Positions 8,366-15,651 of a stretch of 64,000 bases of DNA are shown here, piece after piece (position 1 is the first letter of the stretch; every line of letters begins with the position of its first letter). A program made the position numbers and the translations under genes. The stretch covers positions 372,001-436,000 of the forward strand of contig NZ_FPEH01000014.1 in assembly GCF_900117425.1 (NCBI RefSeq). Direction: 5' to 3'. The stretch comes from Novosphingobium sp. NDB2Meth1. Lineage in GTDB: Bacteria; Pseudomonadota; Alphaproteobacteria; Sphingomonadales; Sphingomonadaceae. A model generated the notes under the pieces. The model searched no databases. It was not told the origin of the DNA and saw nothing but the letters and a program-made list of their open reading frames with translations.

Positions 8366-8386
8366 GTACGATCAATTGTTACGATC
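8366..8386. promoter_or_regulatory. Motif B operator candidate (TonB receptor)
   Basis: GTACGATCAATTGTTACGATC contains, on the minus strand, TAACAATTGATC, which matches 11 of 12 bases of the motif B core. The flanks ACGATC and CGATC add further repeat structure. It ends 62 bases before the receptor start codon. Confidence 0.5.
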
Positions 8387-8448
8387 AGGCCGTACCGGCA
8401 AAGCTTATCGGGCCTCGCAGAAGGCCGTGCACGGAGAGGGGATCACCC

Positions 8449-10962
8449 ATGGCAAAGTCACCTACGCTATCATTGCGTCTGCTCGCCGCCGGCAGCATGA
8501 GCGCCCTTGCGCTCGGCATGGCCGGGCCTGCCCTTGCCCAGACGGCTCCGCAGGATGCGGCGCAGGCCTCGGACGATACCGGTGCGATCAAGGAAATCGT
8601 CGTCACCGCGCAGTTCCGTTCGCAAAAGCTGCAGGATACGCCGATCGCGATCACCGCAATCACCGGCGACGCGCTCGAGCAGCGCAGCGCCAATGCACTG
8701 ACCGATATCGCCAACTCGGCGCCGAGCGTGGTGCTGCGTCCGGCTTCGGCGGCGTTCGGCAACTCGATCACCGCGAGCATCCGCGGCTTTGGCCAGATCG
8801 ACTTCAACCCGGCCTACGAGCCTGGCGTCGGCCTCTACATCGATGATGTCTATTATCCGCGCCTGACGGGTGCGAACTTCGATCTGCTCGATGTCGAGCG
8901 CGTCGAAGTGCTGCGCGGTCCGCAGGGCACGCTGACGGGGCGCAACTCCGAAGGCGGCGCGATTCGGTTCATTTCGCGCAAGCCGACCGGCGACGGCAGC
9001 GGCTATCTCTCGGCCACGTACGGCATTCGTAACCGCATCAACCTGCGGGGCAGCGCCGATTTCACGCTGGCCAAGGATCTCTACGCGCGCATTTCGGGCA
9101 CCTTTGCCGAACAGCAGGGCTTCGTGAACGTGCTCGACTATGGCTGCGCCAATCCCGGCAGCGGCCAGCCTTCGACCACCGGCGGCACCAAGTGCACGCG
9201 CTACAAGCTTGGGGATGTCGGATACCGGGCGCTGCGCGGAATCCTGCGCTACAATCCGTCCGACAAGCTCGATGTGATGATCAGCGCGGACTACACCAAG
9301 GACAGCCACAACAACGGCGCAGAAGTGCTGCTCTATGCGAACAACCCGAACCCCAACGTGCGGACAGTGGGCGGGCTTCCCTATGATTCGCGGTTCATCT
9401 GCGGGCGCTGGTGCAACTACACCTCGACCGGGCAGGAAGCGGGTTCGTTCGTCGCGGGGCTGATTCCGCCGCTCAACGGCCTGCCGCTGGCGGCGACCAC
9501 CGGGCAGCAGTCTTCCGACTACGAGGGCTGGGGCGTTTCGGGCAACATCGATTTCAGCCTGAACGATGCACTCAAGGTGCAGTCGATCACCGCCTATCGC
9601 GGCTGGAAATCGAGCTTCTCGATCGACAACGACCTGTCCCCGGCGCGCGTGGGCTTCGGCAACAACGAGCTGACCCACTGGTTCTGGAGCCAGGAACTGC
9701 GGCTCAACGCCAAGCTGGGCGAAATCGCCGACGCGACGGTGGGTGGTTACTACTCGGACGAGAAGACGACCTATTACACGCTGCAGGATATCCGCTATGT
9801 CGCGGCGAACATCCCGGGCGTCGGCCTGCTGCCGATCTTCCCGCTGCAGTTCATCGGCAACGACCCGGTACGCACCAAGTCGAAGGCGGTGTTCGGAACG
9901 GTGATCGTGCGGCCGACCAGCGCGCTGACGCTGACGGCCGGCGTGCGCTACACCAAGGACGAGAAGGCCTACACGTTCTTCCGCTACAATCTGGACGGGA
10001 CGACCATCAACCCGTTCCTCGACCGGGTGGGCGCGCTCAACGGGGCGGGGTATGACGGCCCTAACGGCACCGCGCTGACGGGTCGTACTGCGCTGTTCAG
10101 CGGCGACCGGGTCGATTACCGCGTCTCGCTCGACTACCGCTTCTCGCCCGAAGTGCTCGCCTATGCGACGGTTTCAACGGGCTACAAGGCGGGCGGCGTC
10201 GGTCCGCGTCCGTTCAATGCGGCGCAGGCGCGCGGGTTTGGGCCGGAAAAGCTGACCTCCTATGAAATCGGCCTGAAGACCGACTTTTTCGACCGCCGCG
10301 TGCGCCTGAACCTCGCGGGCTTCTTCAACGACTTCAAGGATGCGCAGCTCACCTTGCTCTCGTGCCCGCAGTTCGGTGGCCCTGGCCCTTGCGCGCTGCC
10401 GCAGAATGCCGGCAACGCTCACGTCAAGGGTGTCGAGGCCGAACTGTTTGCCCGTCCGATCGACGGGCTCCAGATCGATGCGTCGGCCAGCTACATCGAC
10501 TGGAAGTGGAAGTGCGTGAACCCGGCCGTGGTTGGCGGCGCTTCGGGGCCGTGCTCGAGCGATCCGGCGGTTGTCGGCCTGCTTTCGCCCAAGCCGCGCG
10601 GGCTGATCAAGACCAAGTGGAGCTTCGGAATCCAGTATGACGCCGAAGTGAACAACATCGGCACGTTCACGCCGCGCTTCGACATCTCGTATCAGTCGAG
10701 CCTTGCCGGCGGTGACGTGGCGCCGACGCCCGGTTCGCCTTCGGAGCTGTTCGGGCAGGTGCCGGGCTTCACCATCGCCAATGCGCGCCTGACCTGGCAG
10801 AACGTGAAGAAGGACCTGTCGATCGCGTTCGAAGTGACCAACCTGTTCGACAAGTACTACTTCCTCAGCAAGTTCGACCTGACGGGTGCGGGTGCCGGTG
10901 CGATCACCGGCCAGCCGGGCCGTCCGCGCGAGTGGGGCGTGACGATCAAGAAGAAGTTTTGA
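8449..10962 (+). CDS. TonB-dependent outer-membrane receptor
   Basis: A complete 837-residue receptor. A signal peptide ends near residue 31 (PALAQ), followed by a TonB-box-like EIVVTAQ near residue 49, a plug domain with VEVLRGPQGTLTGRNSEGG (about residues 157-175), and a long beta-barrel ending in a terminal Phe (VTIKKKF). The Thr-Gly-Arg-Asn form of the plug motif is typical of the sphingomonad receptor group that takes up aromatic or other non-siderophore ligands. It is a monocistronic unit with two operator-like sites upstream and a terminator downstream. The imported ligand is probably a lignin-derived compound (inference from context). Confidence 0.9.
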   Translation: MAKSPTLSLRLLAAGSMSALALGMAGPALAQTAPQDAAQASDDTGAIKEIVVTAQFRSQKLQDTPIAITAITGDALEQRSANALTDIANSAPSVVLRPASAAFGNSITASIRGFGQIDFNPAYEPGVGLYIDDVYYPRLTGANFDLLDVERVEVLRGPQGTLTGRNSEGGAIRFISRKPTGDGSGYLSATYGIRNRINLRGSADFTLAKDLYARISGTFAEQQGFVNVLDYGCANPGSGQPSTTGGTKCTRYKLGDVGYRALRGILRYNPSDKLDVMISADYTKDSHNNGAEVLLYANNPNPNVRTVGGLPYDSRFICGRWCNYTSTGQEAGSFVAGLIPPLNGLPLAATTGQQSSDYEGWGVSGNIDFSLNDALKVQSITAYRGWKSSFSIDNDLSPARVGFGNNELTHWFWSQELRLNAKLGEIADATVGGYYSDEKTTYYTLQDIRYVAANIPGVGLLPIFPLQFIGNDPVRTKSKAVFGTVIVRPTSALTLTAGVRYTKDEKAYTFFRYNLDGTTINPFLDRVGALNGAGYDGPNGTALTGRTALFSGDRVDYRVSLDYRFSPEVLAYATVSTGYKAGGVGPRPFNAAQARGFGPEKLTSYEIGLKTDFFDRRVRLNLAGFFNDFKDAQLTLLSCPQFGGPGPCALPQNAGNAHVKGVEAELFARPIDGLQIDASASYIDWKWKCVNPAVVGGASGPCSSDPAVVGLLSPKPRGLIKTKWSFGIQYDAEVNNIGTFTPRFDISYQSSLAGGDVAPTPGSPSELFGQVPGFTIANARLTWQNVKKDLSIAFEVTNLFDKYYFLSKFDLTGAGAGAITGQPGRPREWGVTIKKKF

Positions 10963-10993
10963 GCTCAGAACTCAGTCCCGATCATGGGGGGAA

Positions 10994-11023
10994 GGGGCGG
11001 TCCCGCGCGGGCTGCCCCTTTTT
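10994..11023 (+). terminator. Intrinsic terminator after the TonB receptor
   Basis: A G+C-rich stem, AGGGGC pairing with GCCCCT with inner CCCG/CGGG pairs, is followed by five T residues. It lies about 30 bases after the receptor stop. Confidence 0.7.
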
Positions 11024-11049
11024 CATGAAGCTGCCGGGCGTGCTTGCGC

Positions 11050-11070
11050 TGATCGTATCATTTGTTAGTG
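11050..11070. promoter_or_regulatory. Motif B operator candidate (NTF2-like / aldehyde dehydrogenase operon)
   Basis: TATCATTTGTTA at 11056-11067 is TAACAAATGATA on the other strand, one base from the motif B core. It lies 48 bases before the ATG at 11116, which argues against in-frame starts further upstream that would overlap the site. Confidence 0.5.
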
Positions 11071-11115
11071 TTTATGGGAGCCGAATCCGGCCATAGCCAA
11101 GGGAGAGTCAGCGAG

Positions 11116-11532
11116 ATGCTCGATAGAGCCGCCTACGACCGCTATCTCACCGCGTTCAACGCACGCGATTATGACAAGGTCGCGGACTTCTATGTCGATC
11201 CGCCGCGCATGGAATTCTTCGGGATCGTGATCACCTCGCGGCAGGAACTGAAGGACTTCTACGCCTGGCTGCACGACAATGTGGACGAGCATGTGCGCGT
11301 GTTGAACTTTGCGGCGGGCGAGACCTGCACGGCGATCGACGCGATCGTGCGGATCACCGCGAAGAAGGACCTCACCCGCGAGGCGCTGGATGCCAAGGGC
11401 GCGACGGGGTTCTTTCCGATCACGGCAGGTGAGAGCCAGGAAATCCGCCAGTTCATTTTCTACACCACGCGCGGCGGGCTGATCGAGAAAGTCGAATGCG
11501 CCTTGCCGCCGCCGCTTGATGCTTCTGCCTGA
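11116..11532 (+). CDS. NTF2/SnoaL-like protein
   Basis: A 138-residue single-domain SnoaL-like protein (ester cyclase, dehydratase or isomerase fold). Typical features are the N-terminal helix YDRYLTAFNARDYDKVADFY, the strand DPPRMEFFG, and a C-terminal strand pair with IRQFIFYTTRGGLIEKVE. The ATG at 11116 follows GGGAGAG. An aldehyde dehydrogenase starts 15 bases after its stop, so the two form an operon. A cofactor-free lyase or isomerase that yields an aldehyde for the next enzyme would fit, but the catalytic residues are not identifiable with certainty. Confidence 0.65.
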   Translation: MLDRAAYDRYLTAFNARDYDKVADFYVDPPRMEFFGIVITSRQELKDFYAWLHDNVDEHVRVLNFAAGETCTAIDAIVRITAKKDLTREALDAKGATGFFPITAGESQEIRQFIFYTTRGGLIEKVECALPPPLDASA

Positions 11533-11547
11533 AAGGACGTTTTCTCC

Positions 11548-13023
11548 ATGACTTTGCTTCCGCAGGGCGTTTCCATTGCGCATCCCGAGATGCTCTACAT
11601 CGGCGGCGCGTGGGTAGCTGCGAACAGCGGGCGGCTGATCGAGCTGATCTCGCCCGATACCGAACAGGTCGTGGCGCGGGTGGCCGAGGCGGACACAGCC
11701 GATATGGACGCGGCGGTCATGGCGGCGCGCGCGGCGTTCGACCATGGACCGTGGCCGATGATGGCACCGGCGGAGCGGATCGCGGCGTTCCGGCGCATGG
11801 TGGGACACCTGCGCGCGCGGGTGGACGAACTGGCGAAGTGCTGGACGGCGCAGATGGGCGGCCTCGCCAGCTTTGCCGGGCCGATGCATGCGGGTTCGGT
11901 GGCGGTGCTGGAGGGGCTGGCGGCGATGGCGGAGGGCTTTGCGTTCGTCGAGCAGCGGCCGAGCATGGGGGCGGCGGCGGGGTTCGTCGCCTATGAGCCG
12001 GTCGGCGTGGTGGCGGCCATCGCGCCGTGGAACGGGCCGTTCGGGATCATGGCCAACAAGGTCGCCTATGCGCTGCTGGCGGGCTGTCCGGTGATCATGA
12101 AGCCTTCGCCGGAAACGCCGCTGGAGGCCTATATCATTGCCGAGGCGGCGGAAGCGGCGGGACTTCCGGCGGGGGTGGTGAACCTCGTCACCGGGCACCG
12201 CGAGGCGAGCGATCACCTCGTGTGCAATCCGGGCGTGGACAAGGTGAGCTTCACCGGATCGACCGTGGCGGGGCAGCGCATCGCCTCGGTCTGCGGGGAG
12301 CGGATCGCGCGCTGCACGCTCGAATTGGGCGGCAAGTCGGCCGCGCTGGTGCGGGATGACTTTCCCATCGATGTGGCGGCGAAGATGCTGACGGGCACGA
12401 TCACGATGATGAGCGGGCAAGTCTGCGCCATGCTGAGCCGTGTCATCGTCCCGCGCGCGCGGCATGACGAACTGGCCGAGGCGATTGCGGGCGAGATGGC
12501 GAAGGTGGTGATCGGGCATTCGGATGACCCGGCGGCGCACCTGGGGCCGCTGGCGATGGAGCGGCAGCGGGACCGCGTGGAGATGTATATTGCAGAGGGG
12601 CGCAAGGTGGCCGATCTGGTCAGCGGTGGCGGGCGGCCCGCGCATCTCAACCAGGGCTTCTTTATCGAGCCGACGCTGTTCGCCAATGTGCCCAACGACA
12701 GCCGGATCGCGCAGGAAGAGATCTTCGGACCAGTGCTCAGCCTGATCCCGGCGGAGGACGAGGAGGACATGATCCGCATCGCCAACGAGAGCCGCTTCGG
12801 GCTGAATGGCTCGGTGCTGACGCACGATGTCGATGCGGCCTACCGGATCGGGCGGCGGGTGCGCACGGGCGGCTTCGGGCAGAATGGCCTGAGGATGGAT
12901 TTTGGCCTGCCTTATGGCGGGTTCAAGCAGTCCGGCATCGGGCGCGAAGGCGGGCGCGAGGGGTTCATGGCCTATCTGGAGGTGAAGACCTTGCTGCTGG
13001 ATGGGGTGCCTTCCAGACTCTAA
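11548..13023 (+). CDS. NAD(P)-dependent aldehyde dehydrogenase
   Basis: A 491-residue aldehyde dehydrogenase with all main signatures: APWNGPFG (residues 159-166), KPSPETP, FTGSTVAG (235-242), general base Glu259 in LELGGKS and nucleophile Cys293 in SGQVCAML. EEIFGPVL and the C-terminal GGFKQSGIGREGG are also present. These enzymes oxidise aldehydes to acids in the cytoplasm. The substrate is likely an aromatic aldehyde produced in this region, but subfamily assignment needs alignment. It is co-transcribed with the NTF2-like gene before it and followed by a large palindrome. Confidence 0.88.
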   Translation: MTLLPQGVSIAHPEMLYIGGAWVAANSGRLIELISPDTEQVVARVAEADTADMDAAVMAARAAFDHGPWPMMAPAERIAAFRRMVGHLRARVDELAKCWTAQMGGLASFAGPMHAGSVAVLEGLAAMAEGFAFVEQRPSMGAAAGFVAYEPVGVVAAIAPWNGPFGIMANKVAYALLAGCPVIMKPSPETPLEAYIIAEAAEAAGLPAGVVNLVTGHREASDHLVCNPGVDKVSFTGSTVAGQRIASVCGERIARCTLELGGKSAALVRDDFPIDVAAKMLTGTITMMSGQVCAMLSRVIVPRARHDELAEAIAGEMAKVVIGHSDDPAAHLGPLAMERQRDRVEMYIAEGRKVADLVSGGGRPAHLNQGFFIEPTLFANVPNDSRIAQEEIFGPVLSLIPAEDEEDMIRIANESRFGLNGSVLTHDVDAAYRIGRRVRTGGFGQNGLRMDFGLPYGGFKQSGIGREGGREGFMAYLEVKTLLLDGVPSRL

Positions 13024-13030
13024 TTGTACC

Positions 13031-13101
13031 CCGTTCGTGTCGAGCGAAGTCGAGACACCGCACGCCGCGCAAGGTGTCTCGACTTCGCTCGACACGAACG
13101 G
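13031..13101. repeat. Long perfect intergenic palindrome (repeat family 1)
   Basis: Two 29-bp arms (13031-13059 and 13073-13101) are perfect reverse complements around a 13-base loop. The arm begins CCGTTCGTGTCGAGCGAAGT. The same arms occur at 17933-18003, and degenerate copies at 42186-42294 and 56767-56872. This copy lies between convergent genes and may work as a terminator, but its repetition marks it as a dispersed sphingomonad-type element. Confidence 0.9.
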
Positions 13102-13112
13102 AAGTGAGTGGG

Positions 13113-13853
13113 TCAGCCCAGTTCGACGCAGCCGCCGTCGACGTACAAGTCCACGCCGTTGATGAAGCTGGCTTCCTTGCTGGCGAGGAACAGGACGGCG
13201 CGGGCGACTTCTTCCGCCTCGCCCATGCGGCCCATGGGGACCACGCCGCCGAGCATCGCTCGGGTGGCCTCGATTTCGGCCTCGCTGGCGCCGCGCTTGA
13301 AGATTTCGGTTTCGGTCGGGCCGGGGCTGACCATGTTGACGCGGATCTGGCGGGGGAGGAGCTCTTTGCCCACCGTCCGGGCCATCGCGCGCAGGCCCGC
13401 CTTGGCCGCAGCATAGGCGACGTTCCCCGCCAGCGCGAGTTCGCTGCCGATCGAGCCGGTGATGACGATCGCGCCGCCGTCGCGCAGCAGTGGCAGCGCG
13501 GACTGGATCGCGAAGAACGCGCCGCGCAGATTCACGTTGTGGATGCCGTCCCAGAAGTCCTCGGTCACATGCGGCATCGCGGCGAACCCGCCAACCCCGG
13601 CGTTGACAAAAAGGACGTCGATCCCGCCGAGGCTGTGCTCGATTTCGGCAAGCGCGGCCTGCGTCTGCACCACATCGCCCATGTCGCTGGCTATGCCGAG
13701 TGCGCCCAACTCTTCGGCGGCGGCGGCCAGGGTATCGCGGTTGCGGCCGGTGATCGCGAGTTTGGCGCCCTCGGCGGCGAACATCCTTGCGGCGGCGAGG
13801 CCGATCCCGGCATTGCCGCCGAGGATGACGACGCATTTGTCGGTAAAGCGCAT
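13113..13853 (-). CDS. Short-chain dehydrogenase/reductase
   Basis: A 246-residue classical SDR: nucleotide motif GGNAGIG (residues 12-18), NAG at about residues 84-86, a Ser in ITGSIGS near 132 and the catalytic YAAAK near residues 147-151. The end, DGGCVELG, is typical of the FabG-like group. It would oxidise a hydroxyl group or reduce a ketone with NAD(P)(H). It is the last gene of a minus-strand group with the two NTF2-like genes upstream. The substrate is not predictable. Confidence 0.85.
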   Translation of the reverse strand: MRFTDKCVVILGGNAGIGLAAARMFAAEGAKLAITGRNRDTLAAAAEELGALGIASDMGDVVQTQAALAEIEHSLGGIDVLFVNAGVGGFAAMPHVTEDFWDGIHNVNLRGAFFAIQSALPLLRDGGAIVITGSIGSELALAGNVAYAAAKAGLRAMARTVGKELLPRQIRVNMVSPGPTETEIFKRGASEAEIEATRAMLGGVVPMGRMGEAEEVARAVLFLASKEASFINGVDLYVDGGCVELG

Positions 13854-13862
13854 GGGCCCCCC

Positions 13863-14312
13863 TCAGAACATCGTGTTGGTGTTTGCGGCGGTTTCGGGGA
13901 CCGGACTGATCACGTCCCAGTGTTCCATGACCTTGCAGCCCTCGACGCGGAAGATGTCCACCACCGCGAAGCCGCGCTTCTGTTCGGGGGTGCCATCCTC
14001 CTGCCAGCCATGGCTGTGCACGGCGACGAGGTTGCCGTCCGCGATGATGCGGCGGATATCGGTTTTCTGACCCCGATTGCCTTCGACGAACTTGGTGAGG
14101 AATTGGATCGCGGCTTCGCGGCCGGTCTGGGCGTAGGGATTGTGCTGGATATAGCCCGGATCGACCCACGTCTCGAACGAGGAGCGCACTTTCTTCTCGA
14201 TGTAGAATTCCTGCATGAACTGGGTGACGACCTGCTTGGGGGTGAGCTTGCAGGTTTCCGCGTGGGCAGAGGGGGCAGCGAGCAGGGCGAGGGCGATGAG
14301 GGCGCGGCGCAT
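13863..14312 (-). CDS. Exported SnoaL-like protein
   Basis: A 149-residue protein with a clear signal peptide (residues 1-18, cleavage after AHA) followed by a SnoaL-like domain. The motifs YIQHNPYAQTG and VMEHWDV mark the group often described as SnoaL-like aldol condensation-catalysing proteins. Its neighbour at 14324-14713 shares YIQH and VEHWDV and the same ending (NTNTMF versus NPNSMF), so the pair is a tandem duplication in which one copy acquired export. Activity is unknown; the conserved His and Asp residues line the expected pocket. Confidence 0.7.
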   Translation of the reverse strand: MRRALIALALLAAPSAHAETCKLTPKQVVTQFMQEFYIEKKVRSSFETWVDPGYIQHNPYAQTGREAAIQFLTKFVEGNRGQKTDIRRIIADGNLVAVHSHGWQEDGTPEQKRGFAVVDIFRVEGCKVMEHWDVISPVPETAANTNTMF

Positions 14313-14323
14313 GGGGTTTCCTT

Positions 14324-14713
14324 TCAGAACATCGAGTTGGGATTGACGGGATGGGCGGGTACGTCCTGCAGCACATCCCAGTGCTCGACGATCATGCCGC
14401 CTTCGCAGCGGAAGATATCGACAACGGCAAGGCCGGGATCGCCAGGCCAGCGTTCGACATGGGTGTGGACGATGACGTGGTCGCCGTCGGCAAAGCTGCG
14501 GTGGATGGTCTGCTTCGCATCAGGGGATTCCACCTTCACATGATCGAGGAAATCCTTGAGCGCCTGCACGCCGGGCGGTGCGAGCATCGAGTGCTGGATG
14601 TAGTCCGGCGCAATGTAACGATCGACCGCGCTGCTATCCATCGCGATGAGGACCTTGTGGTACATTGCGATCACGAGGTCATGGTTGGCCTGTTCGGCGG
14701 CGGTTCGCGCCAT
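14324..14713 (-). CDS. SnoaL-like protein (cytoplasmic paralogue)
   Basis: A 129-residue SnoaL-like protein without a signal peptide, paralogous to the following gene at 13863-14312. It has the shared YIQHSMLAPPG and IVEHWDVLQDVP motifs. The two genes are 11 bases apart and in the same direction, with the SDR downstream, so they probably form an operon transcribed from the divergent promoter region at about 14731. A role as a lyase, dehydratase or isomerase on an aromatic intermediate is possible but not shown. Confidence 0.7.
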   Translation of the reverse strand: MARTAAEQANHDLVIAMYHKVLIAMDSSAVDRYIAPDYIQHSMLAPPGVQALKDFLDHVKVESPDAKQTIHRSFADGDHVIVHTHVERWPGDPGLAVVDIFRCEGGMIVEHWDVLQDVPAHPVNPNSMF

Positions 14714-14730
14714 CGACTCTCTCCCCTTTT

Positions 14731-14750
14731 ATTCTAACATTTGATACGGT
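14731..14750. promoter_or_regulatory. Motif B operator candidate (divergent NTF2-like genes)
   Basis: The element begins ATTCTAACATTTGATA, the same first sixteen bases as the palindrome at 563 except for one. It lies in the 80-bp divergent region between the genes starting at 14713 (minus) and 14794 (plus), so one site could control both. Confidence 0.55.
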
Positions 14751-14793
14751 ATGCCGGAAAGCGAAGGGCGGTAAAGCCCCCATGGGAGAGATT

Positions 14794-15651
14794 ATGGACC
14801 GCGTTGGTCTCTATGCCGCACTCGATCAGTTCCTGGCCGCTTTGAACGCGCGGGATCATACCCGGCTGACCTGGGCCAAGGGCGCACAGCATAGCGAAAA
14901 CAATGTGATGCTGGAGATCGGTGACGGGGTTTGGGGCACGATCCAGCGGCTGGGTGACTACCAGCTGCGCTTTGCCGATACGCGCACGGGCCAAGTCGGT
15001 TACTTCGGCACGGTGATCGAGGCGATCGAGGAATCCGCCTTCACGCTGCGGCTGAAGATCGGCGATGCGGGGGCGATTGCCGAGTGCGAGATGCTGATCG
15101 TGCGGCAGTCCGACAGCGGCATCAAGTTCGAGAACCCGCGCTACTGGGACAAGCCGATCCTGCACCGAGAAGTCGTGGCGCCGGTGCCGCGCGATGAGAT
15201 GGTGCGGCTCTCCAACGGCTATTTCGATACGCTGCAGCGGAATGACGGGACGATCCACACGAAGTTCCATCCCGATTGCAACCGCGTCGAGAACGGCGTG
15301 CAGACCACGCGCAATCCGGAGTTTGCCAAGATCGTGCCGGTCTCCGCGCTCGGCTGCGAGGAGCAGTTCCGCATGGGCAACTACCGCTATGACGACGACT
15401 TGCGCGCGCGGCGCTTTCCGCTGGTGGACGAGGAGCGCGGGCTGGTGTTGGCCTATGGCTTCATCGACCATTCGGGGCGCATCGACGAATACCAGCTGAC
15501 CGACGGGCGGACGGTGAAAAGCCCGGTGCGGCGGCCGCACAGCTTCTACATTTCCGAGCTGTTCAAGATCGACCACGGCATGATCGAGCAGATCGAGGCG
15601 AACTTCATCACGGTGCCGTACCGGATGCCAAGCCCATGGGATTCGCTGTGA
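14794..15651 (+). CDS. Two-domain NTF2/SnoaL-like protein
   Basis: A 285-residue protein that appears to hold two NTF2-like halves. The first (about 1-130) includes YAALDQFLAALNARDHTRLTW and a Trp-Gly-Thr strand. The second (about 135-285) includes VRLSNGYFDTLQRNDG and the closing HSFYISELFKIDHGMIEQIE. The ATG at 14794 is preferred to one at 14782 because GGGAGAG precedes it. The stop codon overlaps the next gene's first in-frame ATG, so translation may be coupled to a PQQ dehydrogenase. Function is unknown; fused NTF2 halves of this kind occur among catabolic isomerases and lyases. Confidence 0.65.
   Translation: MDRVGLYAALDQFLAALNARDHTRLTWAKGAQHSENNVMLEIGDGVWGTIQRLGDYQLRFADTRTGQVGYFGTVIEAIEESAFTLRLKIGDAGAIAECEMLIVRQSDSGIKFENPRYWDKPILHREVVAPVPRDEMVRLSNGYFDTLQRNDGTIHTKFHPDCNRVENGVQTTRNPEFAKIVPVSALGCEEQFRMGNYRYDDDLRARRFPLVDEERGLVLAYGFIDHSGRIDEYQLTDGRTVKSPVRRPHSFYISELFKIDHGMIEQIEANFITVPYRMPSPWDSL

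Noticed and set aside
13031..13101. Palindromes considered as attachment sites, integron attC sites or insertion-sequence ends
   Set aside because: There is no integrase or transposase gene in the window, no flanking target duplication was seen, and the copies sit at gene ends like REP-type elements.
11065..14376. Very long open frame on the minus strand (over 1,100 codons), and similar ones at 15546-17960, 18017-20422 and 23044-25092
   Set aside because: They lie opposite well-supported genes and encode Arg/His/Gly-rich, low-complexity protein with no family motifs, as expected for antisense frames in high-G+C DNA.
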